A stretch of DNA of 64,000 nt, taken from the NCBI GenBank assembly GCA_016936855.1, contig JAFGXA010000019.1, forward strand, positions 17,097 to 81,096. The letters are read 5' to 3'. This document shows, one piece after another, positions 28,048-37,386 of this stretch. A program made the translations under genes and the position numbers. The notes under the pieces were generated by a model, which had not been told where the DNA came from, ran no database searches, and was given only the letters and a program-made list of their open reading frames with translations. Every line of letters starts with the position of its first letter. Within the stretch, counting starts at the first letter, position 1. Origin of the DNA: Gammaproteobacteria bacterium. Its GTDB lineage: Bacteria > Pseudomonadota > Gammaproteobacteria > UBA9339.

Positions 28048-28494
28048 ATGGCAAAACGTAGATTGGTTCGTCGAGGAGTGAAATCCTTGGTTAATGTTCC
28101 GCGTTGGGCGGCTTGGAGCGATATTAGGGTTGCTGCGAGTGGGTTAGTTATAGCAGCAAAAAACCTGTTTGTGCCCCATAAAGCTGAGCGTCATGAAACA
28201 TTTGAGGAAGCTGTACTGCGTTTGAAGCTCAATGATGCTTCGCTAAAGAAACAATTAAAAGCATTCTTACATCTTGCTATCATTTACCTTATTCTTGCTT
28301 TGCCATTATTTGGTTACGCGCTTTACATGTTGATACATGGGCATATTTTTGCCGCTATTCTTAGTTTTTTGCTCTGTTCGTTGTTGCTAGTTTATGCTTT
28401 CAAAGAGCATTTTTGGTATACCCAAATTAAGCAACGTAGATTAGGCCTATCGTTTAAGGATTGGCTGCATTATAATTTTAATTTCAAGGTGTAG
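28048..28494 (+). CDS. icmV: Dot/Icm type IVB secretion protein IcmV
   Basis: A 148-aa protein with a basic N-terminus (KRRLVRRGVKSL) and two closely spaced membrane segments around residues 72-115, then a short basic tail; length, layout and segments such as VPRWAAWSDIR and KNLFVPHKAERHETFEEAV fit IcmV. IcmV is an inner-membrane accessory protein of the Dot/Icm system. It lies 3 bases upstream of dotA on the same strand. icmW and icmX, its neighbours in Legionella, are not in this window. Confidence 0.85.
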   Translation: MAKRRLVRRGVKSLVNVPRWAAWSDIRVAASGLVIAAKNLFVPHKAERHETFEEAVLRLKLNDASLKKQLKAFLHLAIIYLILALPLFGYALYMLIHGHIFAAILSFLLCSLLLVYAFKEHFWYTQIKQRRLGLSFKDWLHYNFNFKV

Positions 28495-28497
28495 TAT

Positions 28498-31386
28498 ATG
28501 AAGTTTTGCAAAAAGATATTTTGGACTGTTTTTTTGTTAATCCCTAATTTAGCTATAGCAGCCACCCCGACGGATCCATTTTTGAGTACACATAACCTGT
28601 TTTCACCTTCTCCCAGTGATTTTTCTATGGAGTTTTTAAGGCAGATTTTTGGGCAGGTCGGTTCTGTTTTAGTTGGCCCTCAGAAAACTATAATTGACGT
28701 TATGTTTGGTGTGTTTAATGCAGGGATAATCTCAATTGCATCACTTTTTTTAATTTATACTACAGTGAAAACTGTTATTGATACGGCCCAAGAAGGTGAT
28801 GCTATGGGACGTAAATTGAGTCACTGGACTGCTATCCGTACAGCTCTAGGTATTGGTATGTTGGTGCCGAAATTTAATGGTTATTCTTTTGTCCAGGTTA
28901 TTGTGATGTGGGTAGTCATTCAAGGGATTGGTTTGGCTGATCATACGTGGAAGGCGGCTATTAACTACCTCCAGAAAGGAGGGGTGGTTTATTTTACCAA
29001 TAAGGATATTAGGCAAACGGGAATAACAGTCAATAATCATTTAATTTCTTCGGGTGGTGCTAGTAGCAGTATGCATTGCGATAAGAGCGATCCTGAGTGT
29101 TTAAGCAATCCGCGCGTAAACCCTAAGATGGAAAATGATAATGTAGCTGCGGTTGATATTTATCGTTCACTTGTTTGTATGTATTCAATAACTACCGCAA
29201 AAAATAACGAAAGATTGGATATGTTGCAACGCATGAAAGATCATCCACGGGATTATCCTAAAGAAGGTACTGCGGCATATTCTCTCATGAAGAGCGTGTT
29301 GTCGAGACCTATTGTTTGGAAGCCAAAATTTGATTCTGATATTCATACACTATATTTTCCCGGCAAAACTGGAGAGTATTATCAAGATTATCGTGGCATT
29401 TGTGGCATATATTATTATGGTGTTAAGAAAGATGGAGATTACAAGCCAAATTATACGAAGGCTAAGAGAAGTGGGCTTCAGCACCAGATAGATCTTTTAG
29501 AGCCTTATGCGAAAAGTGTTGTTAGGGAAGCCAATAAAGAATCGCAGGGGCAACAATACAACACCAATTTGTTATCTGATGATGAGCAAGGAGCTCAGTT
29601 GATGGTTAACTCAGCCATGTCCTATCAGTCTGCAGTTTATAATGAGCGTTTTCAATTTAATCGACATGGTCCTTTATCTAGTGATGCAGATTACTATGAT
29701 GAAGCGAAGGATCATGGTTGGGCTATGGCTGGGCGCTATTACTATGATATTATGCGTACTAGATCCGGTGGGATAGATAATGCTCATTATAAAGCAACCA
29801 TTTCGTCGCATCTTTTTACTCCTTTTTTTAAGAGTAATCCTGTTCGTCTTGCTAGGTTTAAGCTTCTTCGGCGTTATTTACCATCGATTTTTGATGATTT
29901 ATCCGGTTTAACGTCTATTGGCTATCCGCCGGCAAATGATGGTAGAAATACTCCGCAACGAGGAGCTGTATTTAACGATTTTGGAAGTGTTTTTGGGTCG
30001 GATTCACAAGAAATCGCGCTTATGGGGCAAGCGTTGTCATTGGGGTCTGATGCTAGAAATAGGGCTCTCGGTATTGCTCAACAATTAGATGCTCATTTTA
30101 AGCATGAGCTTGAACAAACCAAGATTTCCGATTTTAAAACTGGTACCAAAAAGAAAGATAAGAATTATTTTGGAAATGTCAGAGATTTCGAACAGCATTT
30201 CTTTTTATCATACGACCAGGGTAACAAGAGTGATTGGAAGTTAAGCTCAAAAGGTGGAGCTAAGAAAGTTTTCAATAGATTAAAAAGGCGCACCAAAAGA
30301 ATGACTGCAGATAGCGTGGATTTTATCGCTGATGTTGTACAAAACCACGTAAATGAAGTTGCTGATGCTTGGTATATGTATATGGTGCAATACGAAGGTT
30401 ACAACCCAATCAGAAAGCTGGCGTCACTCGGTTCCATGATGCTGGTTGCTGTTGGTGATATGTGGCATACCATTAAGATGGTATTCTTGTGGGTTGGTGG
30501 TACTTTCCAGGTGCTTGAAGCAATACCGGTTATTGCTGCATTTGTTACAGGTGCCTTTAGTTCTGGTGAAGCTCAAGCCTTTAGTTCTGCTGCATCACTT
30601 ATTCACCACGTAGCATCATTCCTTATGGCATTTCTTTCTATGTCACTGCCATTGGCAACAGCTATTAGTGTACCTATGTTTGTTATGGGTTTTACATTGG
30701 CTGTCTATGTGCCGTTAATACCATACTTATTATTCTTATTTGGTGTGATTGGCTGGTTAATTTTTGTGATAGAGGCAATGGCAGCAGCTCCGCTTGTTGC
30801 TCTTGGAATTACCCACCCAGAAGGGCATGATCTTTTGGGTAAGTCCGAACAGGCTGTTATGTTGTTGTTAAGCGTCTTTTTGCGACCAGTTGCGATGATT
30901 ATAGGTTTGATAGCTGGTATCGTTTTATCATTTATTGGTGTCGAAATTTTGAATGCCGGTTTTGGGGCATTTATAAGTAAAGGTAGTGGCATTATTGCTC
31001 ATTCTGTAACTGTTGGTAAGCATCACAAAGTTGGTGTTGCTTATATGGTGAGAGATCTGGGAGCATTGTTGATTTATACCTTTACAGTAGTCGCCATAAT
31101 TAACCAGTCTTTTGGGTTGATATATGTTATTCCTGAAAAGATTATGCGTTGGCTTGGTTTGCATCCAGATCAATCACAAGCTCCTCAATTGCTTGACAGC
31201 GTTAAGGCTGGAGCGCAGCCATTTGCCGAAGCTGGTGGCCGTGCTGGTGGTGAACAAGCTTCTTCTATGAAGCAATCCATGGGTACGCGACACTTTACTA
31301 GATCAGATTTTGTTAGTGGAAGTAAGGCTAAGAAAGACGATGGCCCCGGCACAGAGACTCAATCTAATCCTCCAGCAGGGGGTTAG
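28498..31386 (+). CDS. dotA: Dot/Icm type IVB secretion system membrane protein DotA
   Basis: A 962-aa polytopic protein. A signal peptide (about 1-22, ending AIAA) is followed by an early membrane region (about 60-150), a long hydrophilic loop (about 160-630) with cysteines, then several membrane helices between about 640 and 870 and a Gly/Ser-rich hydrophilic tail. This topology and the N-terminal segments match DotA/TraY-type proteins. DotA is essential for type IVB function in Legionella, where it is also found secreted. The stop is followed by a type A hairpin (31412-31433). Confidence 0.92.
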   Translation: MKFCKKIFWTVFLLIPNLAIAATPTDPFLSTHNLFSPSPSDFSMEFLRQIFGQVGSVLVGPQKTIIDVMFGVFNAGIISIASLFLIYTTVKTVIDTAQEGDAMGRKLSHWTAIRTALGIGMLVPKFNGYSFVQVIVMWVVIQGIGLADHTWKAAINYLQKGGVVYFTNKDIRQTGITVNNHLISSGGASSSMHCDKSDPECLSNPRVNPKMENDNVAAVDIYRSLVCMYSITTAKNNERLDMLQRMKDHPRDYPKEGTAAYSLMKSVLSRPIVWKPKFDSDIHTLYFPGKTGEYYQDYRGICGIYYYGVKKDGDYKPNYTKAKRSGLQHQIDLLEPYAKSVVREANKESQGQQYNTNLLSDDEQGAQLMVNSAMSYQSAVYNERFQFNRHGPLSSDADYYDEAKDHGWAMAGRYYYDIMRTRSGGIDNAHYKATISSHLFTPFFKSNPVRLARFKLLRRYLPSIFDDLSGLTSIGYPPANDGRNTPQRGAVFNDFGSVFGSDSQEIALMGQALSLGSDARNRALGIAQQLDAHFKHELEQTKISDFKTGTKKKDKNYFGNVRDFEQHFFLSYDQGNKSDWKLSSKGGAKKVFNRLKRRTKRMTADSVDFIADVVQNHVNEVADAWYMYMVQYEGYNPIRKLASLGSMMLVAVGDMWHTIKMVFLWVGGTFQVLEAIPVIAAFVTGAFSSGEAQAFSSAASLIHHVASFLMAFLSMSLPLATAISVPMFVMGFTLAVYVPLIPYLLFLFGVIGWLIFVIEAMAAAPLVALGITHPEGHDLLGKSEQAVMLLLSVFLRPVAMIIGLIAGIVLSFIGVEILNAGFGAFISKGSGIIAHSVTVGKHHKVGVAYMVRDLGALLIYTFTVVAIINQSFGLIYVIPEKIMRWLGLHPDQSQAPQLLDSVKAGAQPFAEAGGRAGGEQASSMKQSMGTRHFTRSDFVSGSKAKKDDGPGTETQSNPPAGG

Positions 31387-31410
31387 GGGTGTTTTTTGTT
31401 CCACACTATG

Positions 31411-31690
31411 GGGGCGACCTTTTATGGTCGCCCTTGGTCGTTTAAGAACGCAGGTGCGTTTTTAACGAGGTCACCCGGTCAATCCGTGTGATGACGGTGC
31501 CTTCGATTAGCAAATTAGACATATCAAACACATGTAAGGGTGACCCTATTTGGTCGCCCATGTCTGAACTAGTAATGTGCTGAATAAAAATAGGACCAAT
31601 CAAAGCGCCGCACCAATTACCACCAAAGTCATCCCCCGATAATCGGGGACCTCCATCTCTCAGTATCTCTGGCAATTCACAGGGATCTCG
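31411..31690. repeat. Type A, B and D repeat cluster downstream of dotA
   Basis: The 319-base gap 31387-31705 has no gene. A hairpin GGGCGACC (31412-31419) / GGTCGCCC (31426-31433) is followed by a type B unit (31467-31500), a second type A unit with the CTTCGATTAGCAAATT flank and stem GGGTGACC (31538-31545) / GGTCGCCC (31552-31559, one G-U pair), and a degenerate type D unit (about 31620-31690). The first hairpin may also end dotA transcription, though no U-tract follows. Confidence 0.75.
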
Positions 31691-31705
31691 ATGATTTGGC
31701 ACGAT

Positions 31706-32944
31706 TTATATTTGAGAGTCTACTAGTTGATCTAATGGTTGTATGTTGTTGTTTGCAGTTATGCGTTTTATATAGTTTGTGTAGCGTTGATTGTTGTCTT
31801 TGTTCGGGGCAAAGATGGCGTTTAGTATGTTAGCTAAACGCATTCCGGCGAGATAAATTTGTCTTTTTGCGATATAGCTGTTGCGCTCTTCATAGTTTGC
31901 GATGCCATTTTTGAACTTGATGGTAGCGCCATAGATTGTTTGGCCATTTTTCTGTGTTTTGTACGGAGCAAAGCTTATTTGTTGTTTGTTGTTAACTAGC
32001 ATGCATGCTGTTTTTGCGCTATTGGTTGCCCAAAATATGGGGTTTGGTCTGCTACTGATTAGCTTTTGAATGCGGTAATTAGCTGCCAATGTTTTTTGGA
32101 TTGCTAAGGCTTCTTTTTCTATATAATTTTTATATGACGAGCCATATTTTTGCCAATCATTTTCGGCGCTTGTATTGTATGTGGAGTTGTATGGATCTGG
32201 TATGTTGCGATAAGCATTTATTGCGCCATCCCATAATTCATGCAAATTATCTATGCTAACTAATGAGATGTCGGGATGGTAATAGTTATAGATAAATACT
32301 TTGTCACTAGGATCAAAGGTTATGCCATTTGCTCCATAGGTTTTGAAGCTTACGCTGCCTTTCAGTGTGAAAACTGGGTCGCTACTGTGAAATGGCATAT
32401 GCACATCGCCAATTAGGTGTATTAGATAGCGTAGAGCGATAGCTTTTTGTGCTACAGATTCTGTTGATTCTAATGTTTTTATGGAGCTTTGAATTCCAGA
32501 TACTACATTGTCTCCATTTGAATCTTGCATGGTTTGTTTGACTCTCTTATGCCAATTTATCAAGGCGCAATTCTCTCTTGCCTTTGCACCAAAGGGTGTG
32601 TCTACAAAATGCAGATTGCTATAAGCCTGCTGTAGAGCAGCGCCATTTGCTCCTTGCCAGGTATAGTTCTTAAGAGCATCTGGCCATGTGCTGGCTAGCA
32701 CCATGTTGTTTAATTTTTCTGATAATTTTGCAGGTGGTGGTAAAAGTTTGCTTGGAGCAACATTTGGCCAATTGAGCGATTTCTCGAGAAGTGCTGCTAC
32801 TTGTATTTTTGTATTAGGAGTTAAATTGTCATAGGCAATTTGCGCGATCATTTCATGTCCTGTTGACCACCAGGCAAAGCAGGAGAATGATAAAGTTGTA
32901 GTAATGATAATGGTAATAGTTGCAAGAATTTTTTTAATGCTCAT
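31706..32944 (-). CDS. Secreted S1/P1-type nuclease
   Basis: A 412-aa protein with a signal peptide (about residues 1-23) and a mature N-terminus at or next to W-W-STGHEM, the zinc-ligating tryptophan/histidine start of S1/P1 nucleases. Further metal-site segments: SNLHFVDTP, LIHLIGDVHMPFH and NLHELWDG. The family degrades single-stranded DNA/RNA using three zinc ions. The length exceeds typical fungal enzymes (~270-290 aa) by a C-terminal extension. The start lies inside the 3' end of corC (11-nt overlap). Exported nucleases of this family are found in intracellular bacteria and protozoa; a role in nucleotide scavenging is inferred. Confidence 0.88.
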   Translation of the reverse strand: MSIKKILATITIIITTTLSFSCFAWWSTGHEMIAQIAYDNLTPNTKIQVAALLEKSLNWPNVAPSKLLPPPAKLSEKLNNMVLASTWPDALKNYTWQGANGAALQQAYSNLHFVDTPFGAKARENCALINWHKRVKQTMQDSNGDNVVSGIQSSIKTLESTESVAQKAIALRYLIHLIGDVHMPFHSSDPVFTLKGSVSFKTYGANGITFDPSDKVFIYNYYHPDISLVSIDNLHELWDGAINAYRNIPDPYNSTYNTSAENDWQKYGSSYKNYIEKEALAIQKTLAANYRIQKLISSRPNPIFWATNSAKTACMLVNNKQQISFAPYKTQKNGQTIYGATIKFKNGIANYEERNSYIAKRQIYLAGMRLANILNAIFAPNKDNNQRYTNYIKRITANNNIQPLDQLVDSQI

Positions 32945-33737
32945 GGTTTTTACCTTCTTTTTGTTTGATAGATATGAGTTCTATCTGTTTTTTGTTACTT
33001 TTTGTTATTTTAAAATATAAATTTCCTACGGTAATTGTTTCCCCTCTTTTTGGTATATAACCGAACTTATTTATAATAATACCTCCTATGGTATCAAATT
33101 GTATATCACTAAAATCGGTATTGAAGTAGGCGTTAAAGGTTTCAATTGGAAGTGATGCTCCTAAAATGAAGCTATTTTTTCCGATTTTTTTGATGCTTTC
33201 TTCTTCATTGATATCAAATTCATCTTCAATCTCTCCAACGATCTCTTCTAGAACGTCTTCCAGGGTTATCAGTCCGGAGATGTTGCCATATTCATTTACA
33301 ACTATAGCTAAGTGGTTATGCTTTGCGCGAAATTCTTTTAACATGCTATTTAATTTTTTTGCTTCAGGAACTTCAATTGCGGAGCGAAGTATGTCTGTTA
33401 ACACAAAGTCCTGCTTTTGGCTGGTGTATGGTAGCAAGTCTTTACCTAGTAAAATTCCTAAAACATTATCTTTGTCTTCGGAGAAGACTGGAAATCTAGA
33501 ATGACCTGACTTTATGACTGTTTCTAGAATTTTCTCAAGAGAGCTGTTGCTTTTTATGCTGATCATTTGTGAGCGGGGAATCATTACGTCTCTTACTTGC
33601 ATGTTGGCTATATCAAGGACACCGCCCAGCATTTTTATAAGTTCCGGATCAATAAGCTTATTCAGCTTGATTTGTTCTATAGCATTACGCAATTCTCTTA
33701 AGCTTTTTATTTTTGGTTTTAGTAGTGTTTTAAACAA
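32934..33737 (-). CDS. corC: CorC-type CBS-domain protein (magnesium/cobalt efflux accessory)
   Basis: A 267-aa cytosolic protein: two CBS domains (about 30-155, including VRDVMIPRSQM and GNISGLITLEDVLEEIVGEI) followed by a CorC_HlyC domain (about 170-255). It lacks the DUF21 membrane domain, as E. coli CorC does. CorC supports Mg/Co efflux and envelope homeostasis. It sits directly behind ybeY (4-bp gap), the conserved order. Confidence 0.92.
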   Translation of the reverse strand: MFKTLLKPKIKSLRELRNAIEQIKLNKLIDPELIKMLGGVLDIANMQVRDVMIPRSQMISIKSNSSLEKILETVIKSGHSRFPVFSEDKDNVLGILLGKDLLPYTSQKQDFVLTDILRSAIEVPEAKKLNSMLKEFRAKHNHLAIVVNEYGNISGLITLEDVLEEIVGEIEDEFDINEEESIKKIGKNSFILGASLPIETFNAYFNTDFSDIQFDTIGGIIINKFGYIPKRGETITVGNLYFKITKSNKKQIELISIKQKEGKNHEH

Positions 33738-33741
33738 AATA

Positions 33742-34212
33742 TTACTCGTTATTGTTAGTTGTATATGGATTATCTATATTCAATAACTTTAAAATATCGA
33801 TTTCTAATTTTTCCATTTGTTCTGCATCCTTTTCGGTCTCATGATCGAAACCCAATAGGTGCAGTAATCCATGAATGGTTATATGCGCAAAATGGTCGCA
33901 TGGTTTTTTATTATCTTGCAACGCCTCCTCATTGATAATATCAGCACATATTACAAGGTCTCCCAAATAGTTTCCCTTTACAATATTTGGCAATTCAGCG
34001 GGAAAACTCAGAATGTTGGTAGGCTTGTTTTTTCCTCTAAAGTTGTTGTTTAGCTCAGTAATTTCTTCTGCGGATACTATGCGAATGGTAATTTCTATAT
34101 CATTTTGATGGTTTAGATGATTCAAAGCAGTGTTCAACCAAAGTTTAAATTGGTTTTCAATTGGCAATCCTTTGTCATTTGTTGCAATTTGTAGGTCGAG
34201 AATAGTTGCCAT
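33742..34212 (-). CDS. ybeY: Endoribonuclease YbeY (16S rRNA maturation)
   Basis: A 156-aa YbeY with the three-histidine zinc motif HGLLHLLGFDHE followed by AEQMEKLE. It acts in 16S rRNA 3'-end processing and ribosome quality control. Its usual upstream partner ybeZ (phoH-like) is missing; upstream of the start is a repeat-containing gap. Confidence 0.95.
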   Translation of the reverse strand: MATILDLQIATNDKGLPIENQFKLWLNTALNHLNHQNDIEITIRIVSAEEITELNNNFRGKNKPTNILSFPAELPNIVKGNYLGDLVICADIINEEALQDNKKPCDHFAHITIHGLLHLLGFDHETEKDAEQMEKLEIDILKLLNIDNPYTTNNNE

Positions 34213-34436
34213 AGCAAGATTAGATTATATTGAGGCTAGCTGCATTTGTCTAATGATTGTATAATGTTGGGTTTTAAGCGAGGTAAGAATTTGCAATGTG
34301 CTAGTTGCGGCACCGTCATCCTCGGGCCTGCGTAGTGAGCGTGAGCGAACGAGCAGGAACCGTGGATCTCCTCGTTTTGGCAGATGAGTGTCCGCCCGTG
34401 TTGAATCGTGCTCGGTATTAATTAATTGGAGAATAT
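34213..34436. repeat. Intergenic gap with type B/D-like repeat
   Basis: Bases 34308-34392 contain GCACCGTCATCCTCGGG (reverse type B end) followed by GGATCTCC as in type D, with the AGTGAGCGTGAGCGAACGAG stretch between. No gene is seen. The remainder is AT-rich and probably holds the promoters of ybeY and the lipoprotein gene. Confidence 0.6.
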
Positions 34437-35036
34437 ATGAGGCTAAAAAACATCTTAATTTTGTGTGGCGCAGCGATATTTCTTGCAGCGTGTTCTACCG
34501 CGCCAAAACCCTATGTAGAAGAAGCGCCGTATGCAGCATATTTTAACCAGTTGGCGGTAATGCAGCCTTATAATGCAACAGCATTCAGAGGTAATATCAG
34601 TCCCGTTGATTTTGCTGGTATGGGTAGCCATTGGCAACATGAAAGAACGCTGCAAGATCGTGGAGCCAAAGTCGACATTTTTGTACCATATGGTGAGAAT
34701 TATTACAATTGGACCAGGCAGATTCGTGTAACACAAACTATTACAAATGGTGCGGCTGGAGTTGATCACTACTACAGCAATGTCGTGAAGCCCACCTATG
34801 CGGCGCGTTGCTATTATTCGAAAAACAGCTCAAAAATACTTTATAAAAACAAATTTAATTTAGTTTTCGAATATCAGGTTAAGAATTGTGGCAAAAAGCC
34901 TAACCAGATAATCATCGGTCGCGTTATGCGCTCACAAAATGCTTTAAGTAGTATTGCTTATAGTGTTAAGGCGAGTGAGCTAAGTGATATGGAACGAACA
35001 GATATGGTACATTTGGTAACAAATGCAACAGTATAG
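34437..35036 (+). CDS. Lipoprotein of unknown function
   Basis: A 199-aa protein with a classic lipoprotein signal: basic start MRLKN, hydrophobic core, lipobox LAAC (Cys19). The mature part has two cysteines near the middle and end ([15 protein letters not shown]) and no recognised domain. Alanine follows serine after the lipidated cysteine, so outer-membrane sorting is likely. It is 14 nt upstream of glnS but probably functionally unrelated. Confidence 0.75.
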   Translation: MRLKNILILCGAAIFLAACSTAPKPYVEEAPYAAYFNQLAVMQPYNATAFRGNISPVDFAGMGSHWQHERTLQDRGAKVDIFVPYGENYYNWTRQIRVTQTITNGAAGVDHYYSNVVKPTYAARCYYSKNSSKILYKNKFNLVFEYQVKNCGKKPNQIIIGRVMRSQNALSSIAYSVKASELSDMERTDMVHLVTNATV

Positions 35037-35050
35037 AGATTGAGAATTTT

Positions 35051-36724
35051 ATGAATGAATTAGATAGACCGACCAACTTTATCAAACACATTATTGAAGA
35101 AGATATAAAAACAGGAAAGCATGACAAAATTGTTACTCGTTTTCCGCCAGAACCAAATGGTTATTTGCACATTGGTCATGCTAAATCAATTTGTTTAAAT
35201 TTCGGTATCGCAAAAGAGTTTGAGAATGCTAAATGTAATTTGCGTTTTGATGATACTAATCCTGTTAAAGAAAATGTCGATTATGTTAAGGCGATTCAAG
35301 ATGATATCAAATGGCTCGGTTTTGATTGGGAAAATAGGCTATATTTTGCATCTGACTATTATCAAAAATTATACGAGTATGCTGTTGATTTAATTAAACA
35401 GGGAAAGGCTTACGTTTGTTCGCTCAATGCAGATCAAATGCGAGAATACAGGGGAACGTTAACAGAACCAGGTCGTGAATCACCAGATTGTAATAATTCA
35501 ATTGAAATGAATTTAGAGTTATTCGAAAAGATGAAAAATGGTGAATTTGCTGAGGGTGAAAAGGTGTTGCGCGCTAAGATTGATATGGCATCTCCCAATA
35601 TCAACATGCGTGATCCTGTAATTTATCGTATCAAGCATGCGCATCACCATCGTACTGGCCGCGATTGGTTGATTTTTCCTATGTATGATTTTACCCATTG
35701 TTTATCGGATATGTTGGAAGGTATCACTCATTCGCTTTGTACTTTGGAGTTTGAGGATCATAGGCCGTTGTATGATTGGTATTTGGATAATTTAAATACA
35801 CCATGTCATCCACGTCAGATCGAATTTGCGAGACTAAATTTAACTTATACGGTTTTAAGTAAACGTAAATTATTGGAATTGGTCGAAGAGAAGTTTGTTG
35901 ATAGTTGGGATGATCCTAGAATGCCAACGTTGCGGGGAATGCGTAGACGTGGTTATCCGGCAGTTGCCATTCGGAAGTTTTGTGATTTAATTGGTTTGAC
36001 CAAAAAAGATAGTTGTATTGATGTGGCGCTTTTGGAAAATTGTGTGCGTGAAGAGTTGAATGAAACGTCTCTCAGGCGTATGGCGGTTTTGGATCCAATT
36101 AAAGTGGTTATTACCAATTATCCAGAGAATGAGGTTGAATATTTAGAGGCCAGTAATCATCCAAAGCAGCCAGAGATGGGGAAACGTAAAATTCCATTTG
36201 CCCGTGAGATTTATATTGAACGCGATGATTTTATGGAAGAACCACCAAAGAAATTTTATCGTTTAGCGCCTGGCGCTGAAGTGCGTTTACGTTATGGATA
36301 TGTGATTAAATGTGAAAAAGTCATAAAGGATTCAATGACAGGTAAAGTGACAGAGTTACATTGTAGTTATGATAAGGACACAAAAGGCGGTGTTACGCCA
36401 GAGGGTAAGAAAAAGGTAAAAGGTATTATTCATTGGGTGGCGATAAATCATTGCCAAAGAGCCAATTCAATTAAGCTATATGATCGATTATTTACTGTAC
36501 CATTTCCAACACAAGATAAAGATATAGATTATAAAACTCACATTAACCCAAACTCACTGTCTGTAATAAATAATGCAAAACTTGAAATTAATTTATCCAA
36601 TGCTGAAGTTGGCGATTGTTTTCAGTTTGAGCGCTTAGGGTATTTTGTTGTAACGGCAAATAATAATGGTTATCTAGAATTTAATCGCACTATTTCTTTG
36701 CGCGATAGCTGGGCGAAGGTTTAA
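35051..36724 (+). CDS. glnS: Glutaminyl-tRNA synthetase
   Basis: A 557-aa class I synthetase (E. coli GlnS 554). [15 protein letters not shown] contains the HIGH motif and VLSKRKL the KMSKS-type motif; LRFDDTNP and the glutaminyl-specific C-terminal beta-barrel region are present. It charges tRNA-Gln. It sits between the lipoprotein and L,D-transpeptidase genes, all in one direction with short gaps. Confidence 0.97.
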   Translation: MNELDRPTNFIKHIIEEDIKTGKHDKIVTRFPPEPNGYLHIGHAKSICLNFGIAKEFENAKCNLRFDDTNPVKENVDYVKAIQDDIKWLGFDWENRLYFASDYYQKLYEYAVDLIKQGKAYVCSLNADQMREYRGTLTEPGRESPDCNNSIEMNLELFEKMKNGEFAEGEKVLRAKIDMASPNINMRDPVIYRIKHAHHHRTGRDWLIFPMYDFTHCLSDMLEGITHSLCTLEFEDHRPLYDWYLDNLNTPCHPRQIEFARLNLTYTVLSKRKLLELVEEKFVDSWDDPRMPTLRGMRRRGYPAVAIRKFCDLIGLTKKDSCIDVALLENCVREELNETSLRRMAVLDPIKVVITNYPENEVEYLEASNHPKQPEMGKRKIPFAREIYIERDDFMEEPPKKFYRLAPGAEVRLRYGYVIKCEKVIKDSMTGKVTELHCSYDKDTKGGVTPEGKKKVKGIIHWVAINHCQRANSIKLYDRLFTVPFPTQDKDIDYKTHINPNSLSVINNAKLEINLSNAEVGDCFQFERLGYFVVTANNNGYLEFNRTISLRDSWAKV

Positions 36725-36726
36725 TA

Positions 36727-37332
36727 ATGAAAACAATATTGATGTTATTGATATTGTTGCCAGTAATAGCGCAGGCCTCTACCCAAAAACTAGTTGTAAC
36801 TCTTGCTAATAAATCTACTATTCATGGTAAGCTTCAATTTTGGCAGTATGGTCATAATAGATGGCGAAAAGTGGGTGATGAGATCCCAGTTGTGATAGGT
36901 AAAAATGGTTCTGCTTATAACAAAAAAGAGGGGGACAATAAAACTCCTTTGGGAACTTTTCCTTTAGATTTTGTGTTTGGTTTTAGTAAACCCAAAACTT
37001 CTATGCCTTTTTTGAAACTTCAACCAGATACTACCTGCGTTGATGATGTACAATCTGCTAATTATACTAAAATAGTTAATAATAAGACCGCCAAAGGCGA
37101 AAAGATGTATACTTACAAGCATGTATATCGTTTTGGTATGTTAATCAACTATAATCAAAATCCTGTAGTAAAAGGTAAAGGTTCATGTGTTTTTATGCAC
37201 ATATGGCGCGGAGCGAATATTGGCACCGCAGGTTGTGTTGCTATGAAGCCCAAAAACTTGCTATGGATTTTACGTAAGTTGAAACCAAAGCAGCACCCGG
37301 TAATGCAGATTAGACTAAACAGTGTTCATTAA
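36727..37332 (+). CDS. Secreted L,D-transpeptidase-family (YkuD-like) protein
   Basis: A 201-aa protein with a signal peptide (residues 1-17, ending AQA) and the catalytic L,D-transpeptidase pattern: DNKTPLGTFPL, then FMHIWRGANIGTAGCVAM with the essential His and Cys. The loop between them and the C-terminal MQIRL suggest an ErfK/YbiS-like fold, more precisely the subgroup containing 'L,D-transpeptidase catalytic domain' proteins of about 200 aa. It would crosslink or modify peptidoglycan in the periplasm. Two bases after glnS. Confidence 0.82.
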   Translation: MKTILMLLILLPVIAQASTQKLVVTLANKSTIHGKLQFWQYGHNRWRKVGDEIPVVIGKNGSAYNKKEGDNKTPLGTFPLDFVFGFSKPKTSMPFLKLQPDTTCVDDVQSANYTKIVNNKTAKGEKMYTYKHVYRFGMLINYNQNPVVKGKGSCVFMHIWRGANIGTAGCVAMKPKNLLWILRKLKPKQHPVMQIRLNSVH

Positions 37333-37386
37333 TAATTGGGTGTGTTATTGGGTGAATGCAATGGCAGAGACTTGGTACACATTGCG

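Noticed and set aside
30705..31173. Minus-strand frames of 95 and 81 aa
   Set aside because: Antisense to the dotA membrane region; composition reflects dotA codons.
31442..31702. 86-aa minus-strand frame downstream of dotA
   Set aside because: Consists of translated type A, B and D repeats; an open frame by repeat composition, not a gene.
34455..34769. 104-aa minus-strand frame
   Set aside because: Antisense to the lipoprotein gene, which has a clear signal and lipobox.
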